A DNA stretch of 64,000 nt from JAWHTC01 sp032586155 (GTDB taxonomy: Bacteria > Pseudomonadota > Alphaproteobacteria > Rhodobacterales > Rhodobacteraceae). The notes under the pieces were generated by a model, which saw only the letters and a list, made by a program, of their open reading frames with translations, was not told the origin of the DNA and searched no databases. The translations under genes were made by a program, and so were the position numbers. Of this stretch, positions 1 to 7,616 are shown piece by piece (the first letter of the stretch is position 1; each line of letters starts with the position of its first letter). Location of the stretch: the NCBI RefSeq assembly GCF_032586155.1, contig NZ_JAWHTC010000001.1, positions 248,001-312,000 of the forward strand, written 5' to 3'.

Positions 1-296
1 AAGCGGTGCGTCGCGTCTTTGGCGAGGGCAACGTGCCGCCAATCAGTTCAACCAAGTCGATGACGGGTCACGCGCAGGGTGCGGCGGGTGCGCTGGAAGC
101 GATTTTCTGTCTGTTGGCGTTGGATGGCGATTTCATCATCCCGTCGATCAATGTCGACACCCTGGCCGAGGGGATCAACCCCGGTGAAGTGGCGACCGAT
201 CTGGTTGAAAATGCCGGACTCGATTCGGTGATGACCAACTCCTTCGGGTTTGGTGGCACCAACGGCTCGATGATTTTGTCGAAATATTTGGGATAA
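1..296 (+). CDS. fabB: Beta-ketoacyl-ACP synthase I, C-terminal part
   Basis: This is the last ~97 codons of a condensing enzyme that elongates acyl-ACP in type II fatty acid synthesis in the cytoplasm. The gene begins before the window. The visible part has the STKSMTGHAQGAAG segment, with the conserved Lys and the second catalytic His of KAS enzymes, and the glycine-rich end NSFGFGGTNGSM. The fabI start lies 6 bp downstream, so the two form an operon. The fabA-fabB-fabI order is common in alphaproteobacteria, which favours FabB over FabF. Confidence 0.93.
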   Translation, partial: AVRRVFGEGNVPPISSTKSMTGHAQGAAGALEAIFCLLALDGDFIIPSINVDTLAEGINPGEVATDLVENAGLDSVMTNSFGFGGTNGSMILSKYLG

Positions 297-302
297 GCGA
301 TT

Positions 303-1091
303 ATGGGCGAACGTATGAAAGGCAAGCGCGGGCTGATCATGGGGGTTGCCAATGACCGCTCGATCGCCTGGGGCATTGCAAAGGCGATGGCCGACGAGGG
401 GGCCGAGCTGGCCTTTACCTACCAGGGTGAGGCGTTCGGCAAGCGGGTTCTGCCGCTGGCGCAATCGCTGGGATCGGATTTCATGGTCGATGTCGACGTG
501 ACCGACGATGCATCGCTGGATCGTGCCTTTGACGAATTGAACTCGAAATGGGACCGGCTGGACTTCGTCGTCCATGCCATTGCCTTTTCCAACAAGGACG
601 AGCTGACAGGTCGGTTTCTCAACACCAGCCGCGAGAATTTCAAGAATTCGCTTGATATTTCCTGCTATTCGCTGATCGAAGTGGCGCGCCGGGCAGAACC
701 GATGATGTCGGATGGCGGCACCATCCTGACGCTGACCTACCAGGGGTCGAACCGGGTTGTCCCGAATTATAACGTGATGGGCGTGGCCAAGGCGGCGCTG
801 GAAGCTACGGTACGGTACCTGGCCAACGATCTAGGGCCGCAGGGTATCCGGGTGAACGCCGTTTCGCCAGGTCCGATGAAAACTTTGGCCGGCGCGGCGA
901 TTGGCGGGGCACGCAAGACCTTCCGCCATACCGAGCAGAACGCACCTATGCGGGCCAATGCGACGCTCGAGTCTATTGGCGGTACGGCAGTCTACCTAGC
1001 CTCGGATGATGGGGCCTGCACCAGCGGCGAGATCATCCGCGTCGATGGCGGGTTTCACGTGCTGGGCATGCCGCAGCAAGATCACCTGTAA
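303..1091 (+). CDS. fabI: Enoyl-ACP reductase (NADH), FabI type
   Basis: FabI reduces trans-2-enoyl-ACP in the last step of each fatty acid elongation cycle. The 262 residues form a short-chain-dehydrogenase Rossmann fold. The N-terminal nucleotide motif is GVANDRSIAWG (about residues 14-24), and the catalytic Tyr-x6-Lys is Tyr156/Lys163 in NYNVMGVAK, the same numbering as the E. coli enzyme. The length is normal for the family. It follows fabB by 6 bp with a weak ribosome binding site, suggesting coupled translation. A palindrome array starts 10 bp after its stop. FabI is the usual triclosan/isoniazid-class target. Confidence 0.95.
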   Translation: MGERMKGKRGLIMGVANDRSIAWGIAKAMADEGAELAFTYQGEAFGKRVLPLAQSLGSDFMVDVDVTDDASLDRAFDELNSKWDRLDFVVHAIAFSNKDELTGRFLNTSRENFKNSLDISCYSLIEVARRAEPMMSDGGTILTLTYQGSNRVVPNYNVMGVAKAALEATVRYLANDLGPQGIRVNAVSPGPMKTLAGAAIGGARKTFRHTEQNAPMRANATLESIGGTAVYLASDDGACTSGEIIRVDGGFHVLGMPQQDHL

Positions 1092-1100
1092 GCCGGGAAA

Positions 1101-1207
1101 AAGGCGTTTTGAAACGCCTTGATGCAAGCGGCTTCAAAGCCGCTTCCTGCACGATTTCGAAGTCGTGTTTTCAAGGGCGTCGAAAGTCCTTGTCCAATTC
1201 AAATTCG
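1101..1207. repeat. Array of five ~20-bp palindromes (array 1)
   Basis: Between the converging fabI and trmB genes lie five consecutive dyads. P1 1101-1120 has arms AAGGCGTTT/AAACGCCTT. P2 1126-1145 has arms AAGCGGCTT/AAGCCGCTT. P3 1150-1167 is CACGATTTCGAAGTCGTG with one G:T-type mismatch. P4 1173-1191 is a degenerate AAGG..CCTT dyad around TCGA. P5 1194-1207 is CCAATTCAAATTCG with one arm mismatch and runs into the trmB stop codon. Centres are 19-25 bp apart. Units are separated by 2-6 bp and there is no T-run. The same design recurs at 29163 and 35732. Confidence 0.85.
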
Positions 1208-1909
1208 TCGGAACGTCAGGTAATGCGGCACCCGGCCTTCGCGCAGAGCTTTTTGTTCGTAGCGGGTGGAGATCCAGTCGTCCCACGGTTCGCGCCAATC
1301 CAATGGCCCCTCGGCAAGCCATTCAAAGCCGTGGCCGGGCACCTGTTCCAAGGTTTGCCGCACATAGTCAGGAATGTCTGTTGCCACGCGAAAGATTGCG
1401 CCGGGTTTCAACACGCGGGCTAACGGTTCAAGGTGCTCGGGTGTCACGAACCGGCGGCGATGGTGGCGCTTTTTGGGCCAGGGGTCGGGGTAGAGCAGGA
1501 AGGCGCGTGAAATCGACTGATCGGGCAGCACGTCAAACAGGTCGCGCACATCGCCGGGGTGGATGCGGACATTATCGCACCCGGCCTTGCGAATTTTTCC
1601 CAGCAGCATGGCCACGCCGTTGATATACGGCTCGGCGCCAATGATGCCCACATCCGGGTTGCTGGCGGCTTGGTGCACCATGTGCTCTCCGCCGCCAAAC
1701 CCGATCTCAAGCCAGGTATCGCGCCCACCAAACATCTTTTTCAGATCGAGGGGCGTTCGTTCCGGGTTGGCGTCCCAGTCTACCGGGCCGGGCGACAGCG
1801 CTGCGAGATCTTCGGCCAGGTAGCGTTCCTGCGCCGGTTTCAGGGTCTTACCCTTGATCCGGCCATAGAAGTTGCGCCACGGGGCGCCTTTGGGGTGTTT
1901 GTCCTGCAT
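1199..1909 (-). CDS. trmB: tRNA (guanine-N7-)-methyltransferase
   Basis: TrmB methylates N7 of G46 in the variable loop of tRNAs using SAM. The 236-residue product has the SAM-binding motif LEIGFGGGEH (about 67-76) and the family signature PDPWPKKRHHRRR (about 141-153). The chosen ATG at 1909 gives the usual length; the frame stays open for 12 more codons upstream, but that stretch (MILRARRV...) does not look like the family. In alphaproteobacteria trmB commonly follows metK; here metK is ~2.9 kb upstream, with four genes inserted between them. Its stop codon overlaps the last palindrome of array 1. Confidence 0.92.
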   Translation of the reverse strand: MQDKHPKGAPWRNFYGRIKGKTLKPAQERYLAEDLAALSPGPVDWDANPERTPLDLKKMFGGRDTWLEIGFGGGEHMVHQAASNPDVGIIGAEPYINGVAMLLGKIRKAGCDNVRIHPGDVRDLFDVLPDQSISRAFLLYPDPWPKKRHHRRRFVTPEHLEPLARVLKPGAIFRVATDIPDYVRQTLEQVPGHGFEWLAEGPLDWREPWDDWISTRYEQKALREGRVPHYLTFRRI

Positions 1910-2017
1910 GGCGCGCCTGTTAACGCGGCGCGCGCGGAGGATCAATGGCTTGATGGCTCAGCCTGACAGCGAGCCTGAGGATGTAGACGATGCGCGATGA
2001 TCGGAGATTAGGTATCT

Positions 2018-2329
2018 TTATTGATACGCCGCGGGATCAAATTCGCTGCGAGTGATCTCGCGGATGTTGGCATAGGGGGTTCCCGTCACAGCCTTGCGCA
2101 CGATGCCTTCAGCGCGGTCGAAATCCTCGACGCTGAACCCGAAATTGACCTCGCCCATGCCGATCTCGGCGCCTTCCCATTCACCGGCGCCAGCCTCTTC
2201 CAACGCTGTTTCAACCAGCTCCATGGCCGAGTTGCGGAAATCGAGCGCGCCGTGCAGGTCGCTTTGTGCGATCCCCGGGATGGTGGCGATGTCATAATAG
2301 ACCTCGATGGATTTCATGATCATCATCAT
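2018..2329 (-). CDS. Conserved hypothetical protein, ~100 aa
   Basis: I do not recognise the family. The product is a soluble acidic protein of about 100 residues with no signal peptide or membrane segment. It looks like a small alpha/beta fold (KSIEVYYDIATIPG, then two helices and a strand GEVNFGFSV). Four possible ATG codons lie between 2329 and 2315. The AAGGA site at the 5' side is best spaced (7 nt) for the ATG at 2323, so the true protein may be two residues shorter. It stands alone between trmB and the divergent DoxX gene. Confidence 0.7.
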   Translation of the reverse strand: MMMIMKSIEVYYDIATIPGIAQSDLHGALDFRNSAMELVETALEEAGAGEWEGAEIGMGEVNFGFSVEDFDRAEGIVRKAVTGTPYANIREITRSEFDPAAYQ

Positions 2330-2490
2330 ATCCTTAACTTGTCAGAGCGCGGGACAGTCTGCCCCAAGACCATGAGCTAAGGGAGAATTCCGGCGCATTT
2401 CGGGCGTGTTAAGGTTAATTTGGCGTCATTTTCCGGCGTCAGCCCGACGGCGGCGCATGACGGGTGGGGAGACAACAAACTGATCGGAGT

Positions 2491-2527
2491 GTGCAAAATT
2501 GCACATAATTGGTCAGTTTTCTATAAA
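2491..2527 (+). promoter_or_regulatory. Promoter with overlapping operator before doxX
   Basis: A sigma-70-like promoter is visible: TTGCAC at 2499-2504, a 17-bp spacer, then TATAAA at 2522-2527. The -35 box is the right arm of the perfect inverted repeat GTGCAA-AA-TTGCAC (2491-2504), as expected for a repressor or redox-sensor operator. The regulator is not encoded in the window. The site lies ~95 bp before the DoxX start, leaving a leader of ~85 nt. Confidence 0.6.
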
Positions 2528-2616
2528 TTGTTAGAATTTGAGTGGAGCGTTATATGATGCTCGTCGCCCCGGGACCAGGGCAAGCAGCACGATCACAGAA
2601 CAGGATTCATCACGCA

Positions 2617-3039
2617 ATGACACAGTTTCAAACCCTTGCCGCGCCTATCGGCCGGTTCATGTTGGCCTTGATCTTCATCATGGCCGGCGCACAGAAAATC
2701 ACCGGCTACGCCGGTACGCAGGCCTATATGGACATGATGGGCGTGCCCGGTGCGCTGTTGCCGCTGGTCATCCTGACCGAATTGGGCGGCGGTATCGCCT
2801 TGCTGTTGGGCTGGCAAGTGCGCATTGTCGCGTTCCTGTTGGCAGGGTTCACTCTGCTTTCCGGGTTGGTCTTTCACTTTCTGCCATCTCTGGGCATGGA
2901 AGGGATGGAGGCCCAAACGCAAATGATCAGCTTCATGAAGAACGTCAGCATCGCCGGCGGCATGATGATGATCGTGGCCCTGGGCAGCGGTGCCTATTCG
3001 ATCGGAAACCGCCGCACGTCCCTTCAATCCGCCGAATGA
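2617..3039 (+). CDS. DoxX-family membrane protein
   Basis: This 140-residue protein has four predicted membrane helices with the DoxX pattern: PIGRFMLALIFIMAGAQK at the start, then MGVPGALLPLVILTELGGG and GWQVRIVAFLLAGFTLLSG. DoxX proteins are small inner-membrane proteins linked to thiol/redox homeostasis and quinone-dependent electron transfer; the exact job here is unknown. The ATG at 2617 puts the first helix near the N-terminus. An in-frame ATG at 2554 with a well-spaced GGAG would add 21 residues and cannot be excluded. A converging glutathione transferase gene shares its terminator. Confidence 0.85.
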   Translation: MTQFQTLAAPIGRFMLALIFIMAGAQKITGYAGTQAYMDMMGVPGALLPLVILTELGGGIALLLGWQVRIVAFLLAGFTLLSGLVFHFLPSLGMEGMEAQTQMISFMKNVSIAGGMMMIVALGSGAYSIGNRRTSLQSAE

Positions 3040-3064
3040 CGACACCAATCACCGGTCGGACTAC

Positions 3065-3088
3065 GAAGGCCCCTGCGAAGGGGCCTTC
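3065..3088. terminator. Hairpin between convergent doxX and gst
   Basis: A perfect 10-bp stem GAAGGCCCCT/AGGGGCCTTC closes a GCGA tetraloop. It lies 25 bp after the doxX stop and overlaps the stop codon of the converging gst gene, so it can serve both directions. There is no clear T-run on either side. Confidence 0.6.
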
Positions 3089-3719
3089 AACACGCCGTCG
3101 CGCTGGGCCGGGATGCAATCCGGTCGAACCAGGCCTGGGTCGCGGCGTTGCCCTCGGGGATGCGGGTGCGGATCACCCGGGCGAAGTCGACAAAGACAAA
3201 GCCGGTGATGTCAGCCAGTGAAAAAGCGTCTCCAGCAAGCCATTCGCTATCCCCAAGGCGTTCTTCCAACAGATCGAAAAAGGCTGCGACCCGTTTCTGA
3301 CCACGTGCAGCCAGTTCCGGGATCTGGTCAAGGTCCAGCGGTCCGGGCAGGGCGCGGCCCTTCATCGCCGGGTGGGAATTGCGAAAGGTTTCGGCCACGG
3401 CCATGCCGCCCTGACCCTCGCAGATGGCGTTCCACATCGCCACGCGTCCTTTTTCATCGGCATTACGCCCCATCAGCGGTGGTTCGGGATAGCGGGCCTC
3501 GAGATAGGTGGCGATTGCCAGGTTCTCGGTCAGCGCAGTGCCCTCGTCAGTTATCAGCACAGGCACCGTGGCGCGTGGGTTCACGGCGAGGAAATCGGGT
3601 GAGAGCTGTTCTCCGTCGGCGATGCTGATCTGGCGTGTGTCGATCTCCAGGCCTTTTTCGACGACAAACATCCGCGCCCGGCGCGGGCTGGGCGCGGTTG
3701 GACAATCATAGAAAATCAT
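3087..3719 (-). CDS. Glutathione S-transferase family protein
   Basis: The 210-residue protein has the GST layout: an N-terminal thioredoxin-like domain (about 1-80) with the cis-Pro segment ATVPVLI and the glutathione-binding ALTENLAIATYLE, then an all-helical domain with FSLADITGFVFVDF. It conjugates glutathione to electrophiles or acts in thiol exchange; the substrate cannot be told from sequence. Its start overlaps the stop of the symporter gene by 4 bp (ATGA), so the two are translationally coupled. With DoxX opposite, the area looks thiol/redox related, which is inference. Confidence 0.88.
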   Translation of the reverse strand: MIFYDCPTAPSPRRARMFVVEKGLEIDTRQISIADGEQLSPDFLAVNPRATVPVLITDEGTALTENLAIATYLEARYPEPPLMGRNADEKGRVAMWNAICEGQGGMAVAETFRNSHPAMKGRALPGPLDLDQIPELAARGQKRVAAFFDLLEERLGDSEWLAGDAFSLADITGFVFVDFARVIRTRIPEGNAATQAWFDRIASRPSATAC

Positions 3720-4591
3720 GCTGATGCAGTACCATTGAGGTGGAACATGCGACGCATAACCCAGATACCAGGCAGCGTGACAACATACATGGTGATGCCG
3801 TAAACCCCTGCGGGCACGGCGAATTCCGAAATGCCTGCGCTATGGGCGACAAGCCCTGCCACGGTGATGCCAAGAGCGGCATTCTGAACGCCCATCTCGA
3901 CGGAAATGCAAAGTGCATCTCCACCTGTTAAGCCCAGCAATTTCGATACCAGAACCCCAAGCACCAGAAGTACGAGGTTGAGCAGCATCAAAAGCGGCCC
4001 CAGCCGGGCGATGTTGTCCATGAACAATGCCCAGTTAGACGCCAGCGCCCCGACCACCACGAGAATGAACAGCACGGTGGCCAGTTTGAACACACCACCG
4101 TCGATCCGGTCGGCAATCTCGGGGGCAACAAATCGGAACAGCACGCCGATCATCACCGGCACGAAGGTTAGGGCGAACATCACCATAGCGATGCCGGTGA
4201 CATTGAGTTCGGGTGCGGCGGTGCCTAGGAATCGTGCGGCGGCCCAGGCGGTCAGGAATGGCACGGTAAAGGCGGAAAACAGGCTGACCACCCCGGTCAG
4301 GGTGATCGATAGCGCCACGTTGCCGCCGCCCAGTCGGGTCAGGATGCTGGATGAGATGCCCCCAGGACAAAAGGCCAACAGCATGACTCCGAAGGCGATG
4401 GCGGGTGGCATGTCGAAGGCCACAAGTAGCGCGAAGGCGACCAATGGTAAGGCTGCCATCTGCATCACCATGCCGGTTACAACTGCGCGTGGCATCGACA
4501 GGACCCGGCCGAAATCGGCAAAGGTGAGGCCAAGGCCCAATGAGAACATGATGATTGCCAGCGAAAGTGGCAGTCCGACATCGACCAGCAT
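3716..4591 (-). CDS. Bile acid:sodium symporter family transporter
   Basis: This 291-residue integral membrane protein has about nine or ten hydrophobic segments and the BASS/ArsB-like feature FCPGGISSSILTRLGGGNVALS in the fourth to fifth helices. A second crossover region has CISVEMGVQNAALGI, a common signature of the family. Bacterial members carry organic anions with sodium; the substrate is not predictable. It is the first gene of a two-gene operon with the GST. Confidence 0.88.
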   Translation of the reverse strand: MLVDVGLPLSLAIIMFSLGLGLTFADFGRVLSMPRAVVTGMVMQMAALPLVAFALLVAFDMPPAIAFGVMLLAFCPGGISSSILTRLGGGNVALSITLTGVVSLFSAFTVPFLTAWAAARFLGTAAPELNVTGIAMVMFALTFVPVMIGVLFRFVAPEIADRIDGGVFKLATVLFILVVVGALASNWALFMDNIARLGPLLMLLNLVLLVLGVLVSKLLGLTGGDALCISVEMGVQNAALGITVAGLVAHSAGISEFAVPAGVYGITMYVVTLPGIWVMRRMFHLNGTASA

Positions 4592-4738
4592 CCAGTGCTT
4601 CCTTTATGTTGTCAGGCCCCCGTACCGGTCGGGCAGGGGGCCAGATGATGTCCACGCCCCACAATCGTGTCAGAAAATCAGTTTTTTGGGAAGGGTTCGT
4701 AACGGTGAGCGATAGGAAGAAACCGCAGGCGAAAACAA

Positions 4739-4767
4739 AAGGGCGGGGCTGTTCTGGCCCCGCCCTT
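4739..4767 (-). terminator. Intrinsic terminator of metK
   Basis: An 11-bp perfect stem (AAGGGCGGGGC with GCCCCGCCCTT) encloses a 7-nt loop. Read on the minus strand it is followed by TTTTGTTTT, about 35 bp after the metK stop codon. Confidence 0.85.
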
Positions 4768-4801
4768 CAATTCGTGTGGATTGACCAGTTCCAAAACTGG
4801 C

Positions 4802-5968
4802 TCAGACGGCCTTTTTCAAAGCGTCGACAAGGTCCGTCTTTTCCCAACTGAAACCGCCCTGTTCGTCAGGGGCGCGGCCGAAGTGGCCATAGGCCGCTGT
4901 GCGCTGGTAGATCGGCTTGTTCAGACCCAGATGGGTGCGGATGCCTCGCGGGGTCAGGTCCATTGCGGTGGCCACGGCCTTTTCGATCTCGGCTTCGTGA
5001 ACCTGGCCGGTGCCGTGGGTGTCGACATAGATCGACAGCGGCTTGGACACGCCGATAGCATAGGCAAGCTGCAGGGTGCAGCGATCCGCCATGCCGGCAG
5101 CAACCACGTTCTTGGCCAGGTAGCGTGCAGCGTAGGCTGCTGAACGGTCAACTTTGGTTGGGTCCTTGCCCGAGAACGCGCCGCCGCCATGCGGCGCCGC
5201 GCCGCCATAGGTATCGACGATGATCTTGCGACCGGTCAGGCCTGCATCGCCATCGGGGCCACCGATGACGAACTTGCCGGTCGGGTTGACGTGCCATTCG
5301 GTGACTTTAGTCAGCCAGTCGGCCGGCAGGATCTCGCGGATATACGGCTCGACGATGGCGCGTACGTCATTCGAGCTGAGATCGGGATCAAGATGCTGCG
5401 TCGAGAGCACAACCGAAGTAACCTCGACCGGCTTGCCGTCTTCGTAACGAATCGAAAGCTGGCTCTTTGCATCAGGGCCAAGGGCGGGTTCTTTCCCGGA
5501 TTTGCGGACCTCGGCCAGGCGGCGCAGGATCGCGTGGGAATACTGGATTGGGGCTGGCATCAGCGCGTCGGTCTCGGTGCAGGCATAACCGAACATGATG
5601 CCCTGGTCGCCGGCGCCTTCATCCTTGTCCGCCCCGCCATCAACGCCCTGAGCGATGTCGGCGGATTGGGCATGAAGGTAGTTGTTGACCTTCATGTTGG
5701 CCCAGTGAAAGCCCTGCTGCTCGTAACCGATATCCTTGACACATTCGCGGGCGATTTCTTCGACCCGCTTGATGACGTCGCCGGGGCCGCGGACCTCGCC
5801 GCCGATGACGACTCGGTCGGTGGTCGCCATGGTTTCGCAGGCAACGCGGGAATAGGGGTCTTCGGTGAAGAAGGCATCGAGAACAGCATCGGAAATCCGG
5901 TCACAGACCTTATCCGGGTGGCCTTCGGAAACGGATTCCGAGGTGAAAACGTAGTTTTTTCGTGTCAT
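4802..5968 (-). CDS. metK: S-adenosylmethionine synthetase
   Basis: MetK makes SAM from methionine and ATP. The 388-residue product has the family signatures in order: GHPDK (16-20), GAGDQG (118-123, adenosine-binding hexapeptide) and the phosphate loop GGGAFSGKD (261-269). It is a full-length cytoplasmic enzyme. The ATG at 5968 lies 6 nt after the GGAGCA ribosome binding site that forms part of the upstream SAM/SAH riboswitch, so synthesis falls when SAM is plentiful. A strong terminator follows. Confidence 0.97.
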   Translation of the reverse strand: MTRKNYVFTSESVSEGHPDKVCDRISDAVLDAFFTEDPYSRVACETMATTDRVVIGGEVRGPGDVIKRVEEIARECVKDIGYEQQGFHWANMKVNNYLHAQSADIAQGVDGGADKDEGAGDQGIMFGYACTETDALMPAPIQYSHAILRRLAEVRKSGKEPALGPDAKSQLSIRYEDGKPVEVTSVVLSTQHLDPDLSSNDVRAIVEPYIREILPADWLTKVTEWHVNPTGKFVIGGPDGDAGLTGRKIIVDTYGGAAPHGGGAFSGKDPTKVDRSAAYAARYLAKNVVAAGMADRCTLQLAYAIGVSKPLSIYVDTHGTGQVHEAEIEKAVATAMDLTPRGIRTHLGLNKPIYQRTAAYGHFGRAPDEQGGFSWEKTDLVDALKKAV

Positions 5969-5974
5969 GAAAAG

Positions 5975-6022
5975 TGCTCCAATGGGTTATTGCCCGTCAC
6001 GTCAGGAAGCCGTTGTGGGGGC
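5975..6022 (-). ncRNA. SAM/SAH riboswitch in the metK leader
   Basis: On the minus strand the leader carries ACAACGGCTTCCTG, then a GTG-containing right arm, then ATTGGAGCA just before the metK ATG. These are the conserved blocks of the SAM/SAH riboswitch class. GCCC-CAC pairs with GTG-GGGC around the conserved loop, and GGAGC of the ribosome binding site can pair with GGCTTCC to make the H-type pseudoknot. Known members occur in Rhodobacterales before metK and block translation by hiding the Shine-Dalgarno sequence. Confidence 0.9.
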
Positions 6023-6031
6023 GCTGCGCCT

Positions 6032-6060
6032 TCGTTACGCGCGAGGTGCCAGCGGGTCAA
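6032..6060 (-). promoter_or_regulatory. metK promoter
   Basis: On the minus strand TTGACC (6055-6060) is followed after exactly 17 bp by TAACGA (6032-6037). The predicted start falls about 6-8 nt later, just at the 5' edge of the SAM/SAH aptamer. The -35 box overlaps the lnt stop codon. Confidence 0.6.
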
Positions 6061-7616
6061 CCGAAATCCGCCCCCGGCGTGCGGTGCGCGGTGTTGCGCC
6101 GTCGCAAGAAACAGGCCAGCAAACCGATCAGCACAAGCCCGATAACCGGCCAGTCACCGACACGGGCGTAAATCGTCGGAGGCAGCGCCCGGGGAAGGGT
6201 GACATCGGCGAAGCCGGCGCTGCCCAGCGGAATGTGCCGGGTGATCCGTCCCTTGGCGTCGATCATCGCCGAGACACCGGTATTGGCCACACGCAGCATT
6301 GGCAGACCCTGTTCGATAGCGCGCATCTGGGCCTGTTGCAGGTGCTGGAACGGCCCCGAGAACTGTCCGAACCAGGCATCGTTGGTGAGTTGCAGTAACA
6401 GGCGCGGACGGCTGGGTGCTGCCCGCACGTCCTGGGGGAAAACCGCCTCGTAACAGATCAACGGCAACGCATCTCCGATGCCCGGCAAGCTGATCAGCTG
6501 TGCTCCCGGACCCGAAGAGTAGCCGTAGCCTTCGCCAGCGGCCAATCCGCGAATGCCGAATTTCGCGGCCAGATCGCCCATCGGAAAGTATTCACCGAAC
6601 GGCACAAGGTGGTGCTTGTCATAGCGTGCGTCGACCTTGCCATCAGGGCCCAGCACGATCAGCGCATTGAAAAGCCGTTGTTGTTCGAGCCGGCGCAGGC
6701 CTAACACAACCGGGGTTTCCCCGGCGGCGCGGGTGATCTGTTGCAACGCCAGGTCAGCCCCGTCCAGAAGCCAGGGAATGGCGGTTTCCGGCCAGACGAT
6801 CAGATCCGGCGGGCGGCTGGCGCCTGGCCGCGCAGTATAATCGAGCTGTCGGTCAAAGAAGCGCAGCACGTGGTCAGGGTCCCATTTCTGATGCTGTGGG
6901 GCGTTGGGTTGCACCATTCGGATCAGCGGCGCGTCAAGGGCGGGTTCCGGTGACCGTCCCAGAAGAATCCCGCCACCGATCAAAAGCCCGTAGAGCGCGA
7001 TCATCGCCATTGCCTTGGCGCGCGCATGGGTGCCAAGGTGCCAAAGCGTCACCGCCACGATCAACGCCGCCATGGTCAGCCCGTGCGGTCCGATCAGGGA
7101 CGCATAATGCGCCGCCGGGCTGGGCGTCCAGACATACCCGATTAGCGCCCAGGGAAAACCGGTCAGCAGGTAACTGCGCAAGAGCTCCGCGCCGGTCAGG
7201 GCCATGATCCAACCCGATGGCCGACGTCCGAGCCGATAGGCCAGCGTGCTGGCCGCGCCCCAGAACAGCGCCAGACCGCCGGACAGGAAGATCAGGGCAA
7301 AGGGCGCCATCCAGCCGTGCCGGGTCAGGTCGACAAAGAACGGCTCGACGATCCAGAACAGCGCCACGGCGAAATAACCGGTTCCCCCGGCCCAGCCGAT
7401 CCAGAAGGCGGGCCAAGGGCCACTTGCCGCCCGGAAAAGAGCAAACATGCCGGTTAGTCCGAGCAGTCCCAGAGGCCACAGGTAGAACGGCGCATGCGCC
7501 AGCGCCGCGAGACCGCCCGACAAGGCGGACAAGCCCATCAGCCGCCGCAGGAACAGCAACGCCGCCCGCGCTTCGAACCGGGAGACCGGATACGGTCGGT
7601 GGTCGGGCTCAGCCAT
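6057..7616 (-). CDS. lnt: Apolipoprotein N-acyltransferase
   Basis: Lnt adds the third acyl chain to the N-terminal cysteine of lipoproteins at the periplasmic face of the inner membrane. The 519-residue protein has about seven N-terminal membrane helices (roughly 20-220) and a nitrilase domain (about 230-480). The catalytic triad is visible: Glu277 in WPETAIP, Lys334 in RYDKHHLVPFGE and Cys388 in PLICYE. Its ATG overlaps the corC stop by 8 bp, giving a coupled ybeY-corC-lnt operon. Confidence 0.95.
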   Translation of the reverse strand: MAEPDHRPYPVSRFEARAALLFLRRLMGLSALSGGLAALAHAPFYLWPLGLLGLTGMFALFRAASGPWPAFWIGWAGGTGYFAVALFWIVEPFFVDLTRHGWMAPFALIFLSGGLALFWGAASTLAYRLGRRPSGWIMALTGAELLRSYLLTGFPWALIGYVWTPSPAAHYASLIGPHGLTMAALIVAVTLWHLGTHARAKAMAMIALYGLLIGGGILLGRSPEPALDAPLIRMVQPNAPQHQKWDPDHVLRFFDRQLDYTARPGASRPPDLIVWPETAIPWLLDGADLALQQITRAAGETPVVLGLRRLEQQRLFNALIVLGPDGKVDARYDKHHLVPFGEYFPMGDLAAKFGIRGLAAGEGYGYSSGPGAQLISLPGIGDALPLICYEAVFPQDVRAAPSRPRLLLQLTNDAWFGQFSGPFQHLQQAQMRAIEQGLPMLRVANTGVSAMIDAKGRITRHIPLGSAGFADVTLPRALPPTIYARVGDWPVIGLVLIGLLACFLRRRNTAHRTPGADFG

